A stretch of DNA of 7,387 nt from Succinivibrio sp. (GTDB lineage Bacteria > Pseudomonadota > Gammaproteobacteria > Enterobacterales > Succinivibrionaceae), in contig JAGDBH010000342.1 in the NCBI GenBank assembly GCA_017959135.1, forward strand, positions 1-7,387. Direction: 5' to 3'. The notes under the pieces were generated by a model. The model was not told where the DNA came from, did not search any database, and was given only the letters and a program-made list of their open reading frames with translations. The translations under genes and the position numbers were made by a program. Of this stretch, positions 6,714 to 7,387 are shown one piece after another. Each line of letters begins with the position of its first letter. Positions within the stretch are counted from its first letter, which is position 1.

Positions 6714-6737
6714 TGCCTCACTAATAAAGGTAATTTC

Positions 6738-7307
6738 ATGACAACACTAGAAATATTTATTACAGCAGTTGCGCTTTCTATTGATGCATCTGTCTGTTCA
6801 GTTATCTACGGTAAGAAACAGAGCTGTTCAGAATCCAGATTCCGCCATGCTCTGACAATGGCATTTACCTTCGGATTCTTTCAGTTTCTGATGCCTATGA
6901 TTGGATTTAAATGCGGAGAATCAATCATCGGCTTAATCGACGAGTACGACCACTGGCTTGCATTTATTCTTTTAGCCTGCGTAAGTTTCAATATGATAAA
7001 AGAAGCTATTGAGGGAGAATCTCAGGAAGCACGCCACATCAACTTTTTTATTCTGCTAAGCCTTTGAATTGCAACTTCAATTGATGCTCTGGCTGTTGGA
7101 TTTTCACTGGGACTGACCTCCAATCCAAGAATTCTCTACTCCTCACTGGTAATTGGTCTTGTCTGCTTTTCCGTATCCTTTGGAAGCTTTATGGCTGGAC
7201 AGCAGCTTTCAAAATTCAGAAAGCTCGACAGAATATTGAATGTTTTAGGTGCTGTTACTCTGTTTTTAATTGGCGTAAAAATTCTTCACGAACACGGTGT
7301 TTTTTAG
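6738..7307 (+). pseudogene. mntP: Manganese efflux pump MntP, interrupted by in-frame TGA
   Basis: MntP exports Mn2+ across the inner membrane using six helices arranged as two homologous three-helix repeats. The ATG has AAAGG at 6726-6730, seven bases upstream. From there one frame runs to TAG at 7305-7307, giving 189 positions against 188 in E. coli, broken only by TGA at 7065-7067 (codon 110). The first repeat has ALSIDASVCSV with Asp16 and MPMIGFKCG. The second has IATSIDALAVG with Asp116, matching the essential Asp118 of E. coli, and ends LIGVKILHEH. The TGA takes the place of the small residue before IATS, where E. coli has Ala. A GGA or TCA codon would need one base change. No ribosome binding site or start codon allows the second half to restart. 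Nonsense mutation or sequencing error is most likely. The rest is undegraded, so the lesion is recent or not real. Confidence 0.88.
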
Positions 7308-7349
7308 ACACAGAATAAAACAGTAAATAAAGCATTATTCAGATATGAA

Positions 7350-7380
7350 AAAGGCTCAGAGAATTAACCGCTGAGCCTTA
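7350..7380. terminator. Hairpin terminator, best U-tract on the minus strand
   Basis: AAGGCTCAG (7351-7359) pairs perfectly with CTGAGCCTT (7371-7379) around an 11-base loop. On the plus strand the tail is only AATTGTAT. On the minus strand the stem is followed by a U run from the A tract at 7348-7352. It can end mntP transcription, and its orientation suggests a convergent minus-strand gene to the right of the window. Confidence 0.65.
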
Positions 7381-7387
7381 ATTGTAT

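Noticed and set aside
6693..6737. Upstream TTG start for mntP
   Set aside because: The predicted -10 box lies inside it. The ATG at 6738 has a good ribosome binding site and matches the family N-terminus.
7065..7110. Selenocysteine insertion at the mntP TGA
   Set aside because: Only a weak 5-bp TTGAA/TTCAA repeat is seen immediately around the TGA. The family has a small non-Cys residue at this site.

Overview
This 7.4-kb window looks like ordinary bacterial chromosome from an AT-rich gammaproteobacterium. The SstT, NupC, HU and Udk proteins read as clear relatives of the enterobacterial ones. The NifU-like/GGGtGRT gene pair is a family I associate mainly with anaerobes. Together these suggest an anaerobic gut or rumen gammaproteobacterium of the Succinivibrionaceae type. 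That placement is inference. No phage, transposon, CRISPR array, rRNA or tRNA gene was seen.

Layout: (1) 55-531 (+) encodes an unrecognised 158-residue protein. (2) A bidirectional hairpin terminator at 578-610 separates it from a convergent two-gene minus-strand operon. That operon, read from about 2480 down to 635, encodes a NifU-like Fe-S scaffold protein and then a GGGtGRT-family protein. (3) A 431-bp AT-rich divergent region (2350-2780) holds the operon's probable promoter and leader, with a long-range inverted repeat and a small dyad, and the sstT leader. (4) sstT (Na+/serine-threonine symporter) occupies 2781-4022 (+), followed by a large hairpin terminator. (5) A stand-alone HU gene at 4248-4529 (+) has its own promoter and terminator. 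(6) udk and nupC (4769-6622, +) lie 30 nt apart and form a nucleoside uptake and phosphorylation unit that ends at a strong terminator. (7) mntP (manganese efflux) at 6738-7307 (+) is interrupted by an in-frame TGA at codon 110, exactly between its two three-helix repeats. (8) A hairpin at the right edge has its U-tract on the minus strand, which points to a convergent gene just outside the window.

The functional themes are uptake (serine/threonine, nucleosides), pyrimidine salvage, nucleoid structure, metal homeostasis and a poorly understood Fe-S-related pair. The items most worth a second look are the mntP nonsense codon and the NifU-like/GGGtGRT operon. The NifU-like protein lacks the usual Asp two residues after its first cluster cysteine, codon choice in the pair indicates high expression, and its leader may be structured.
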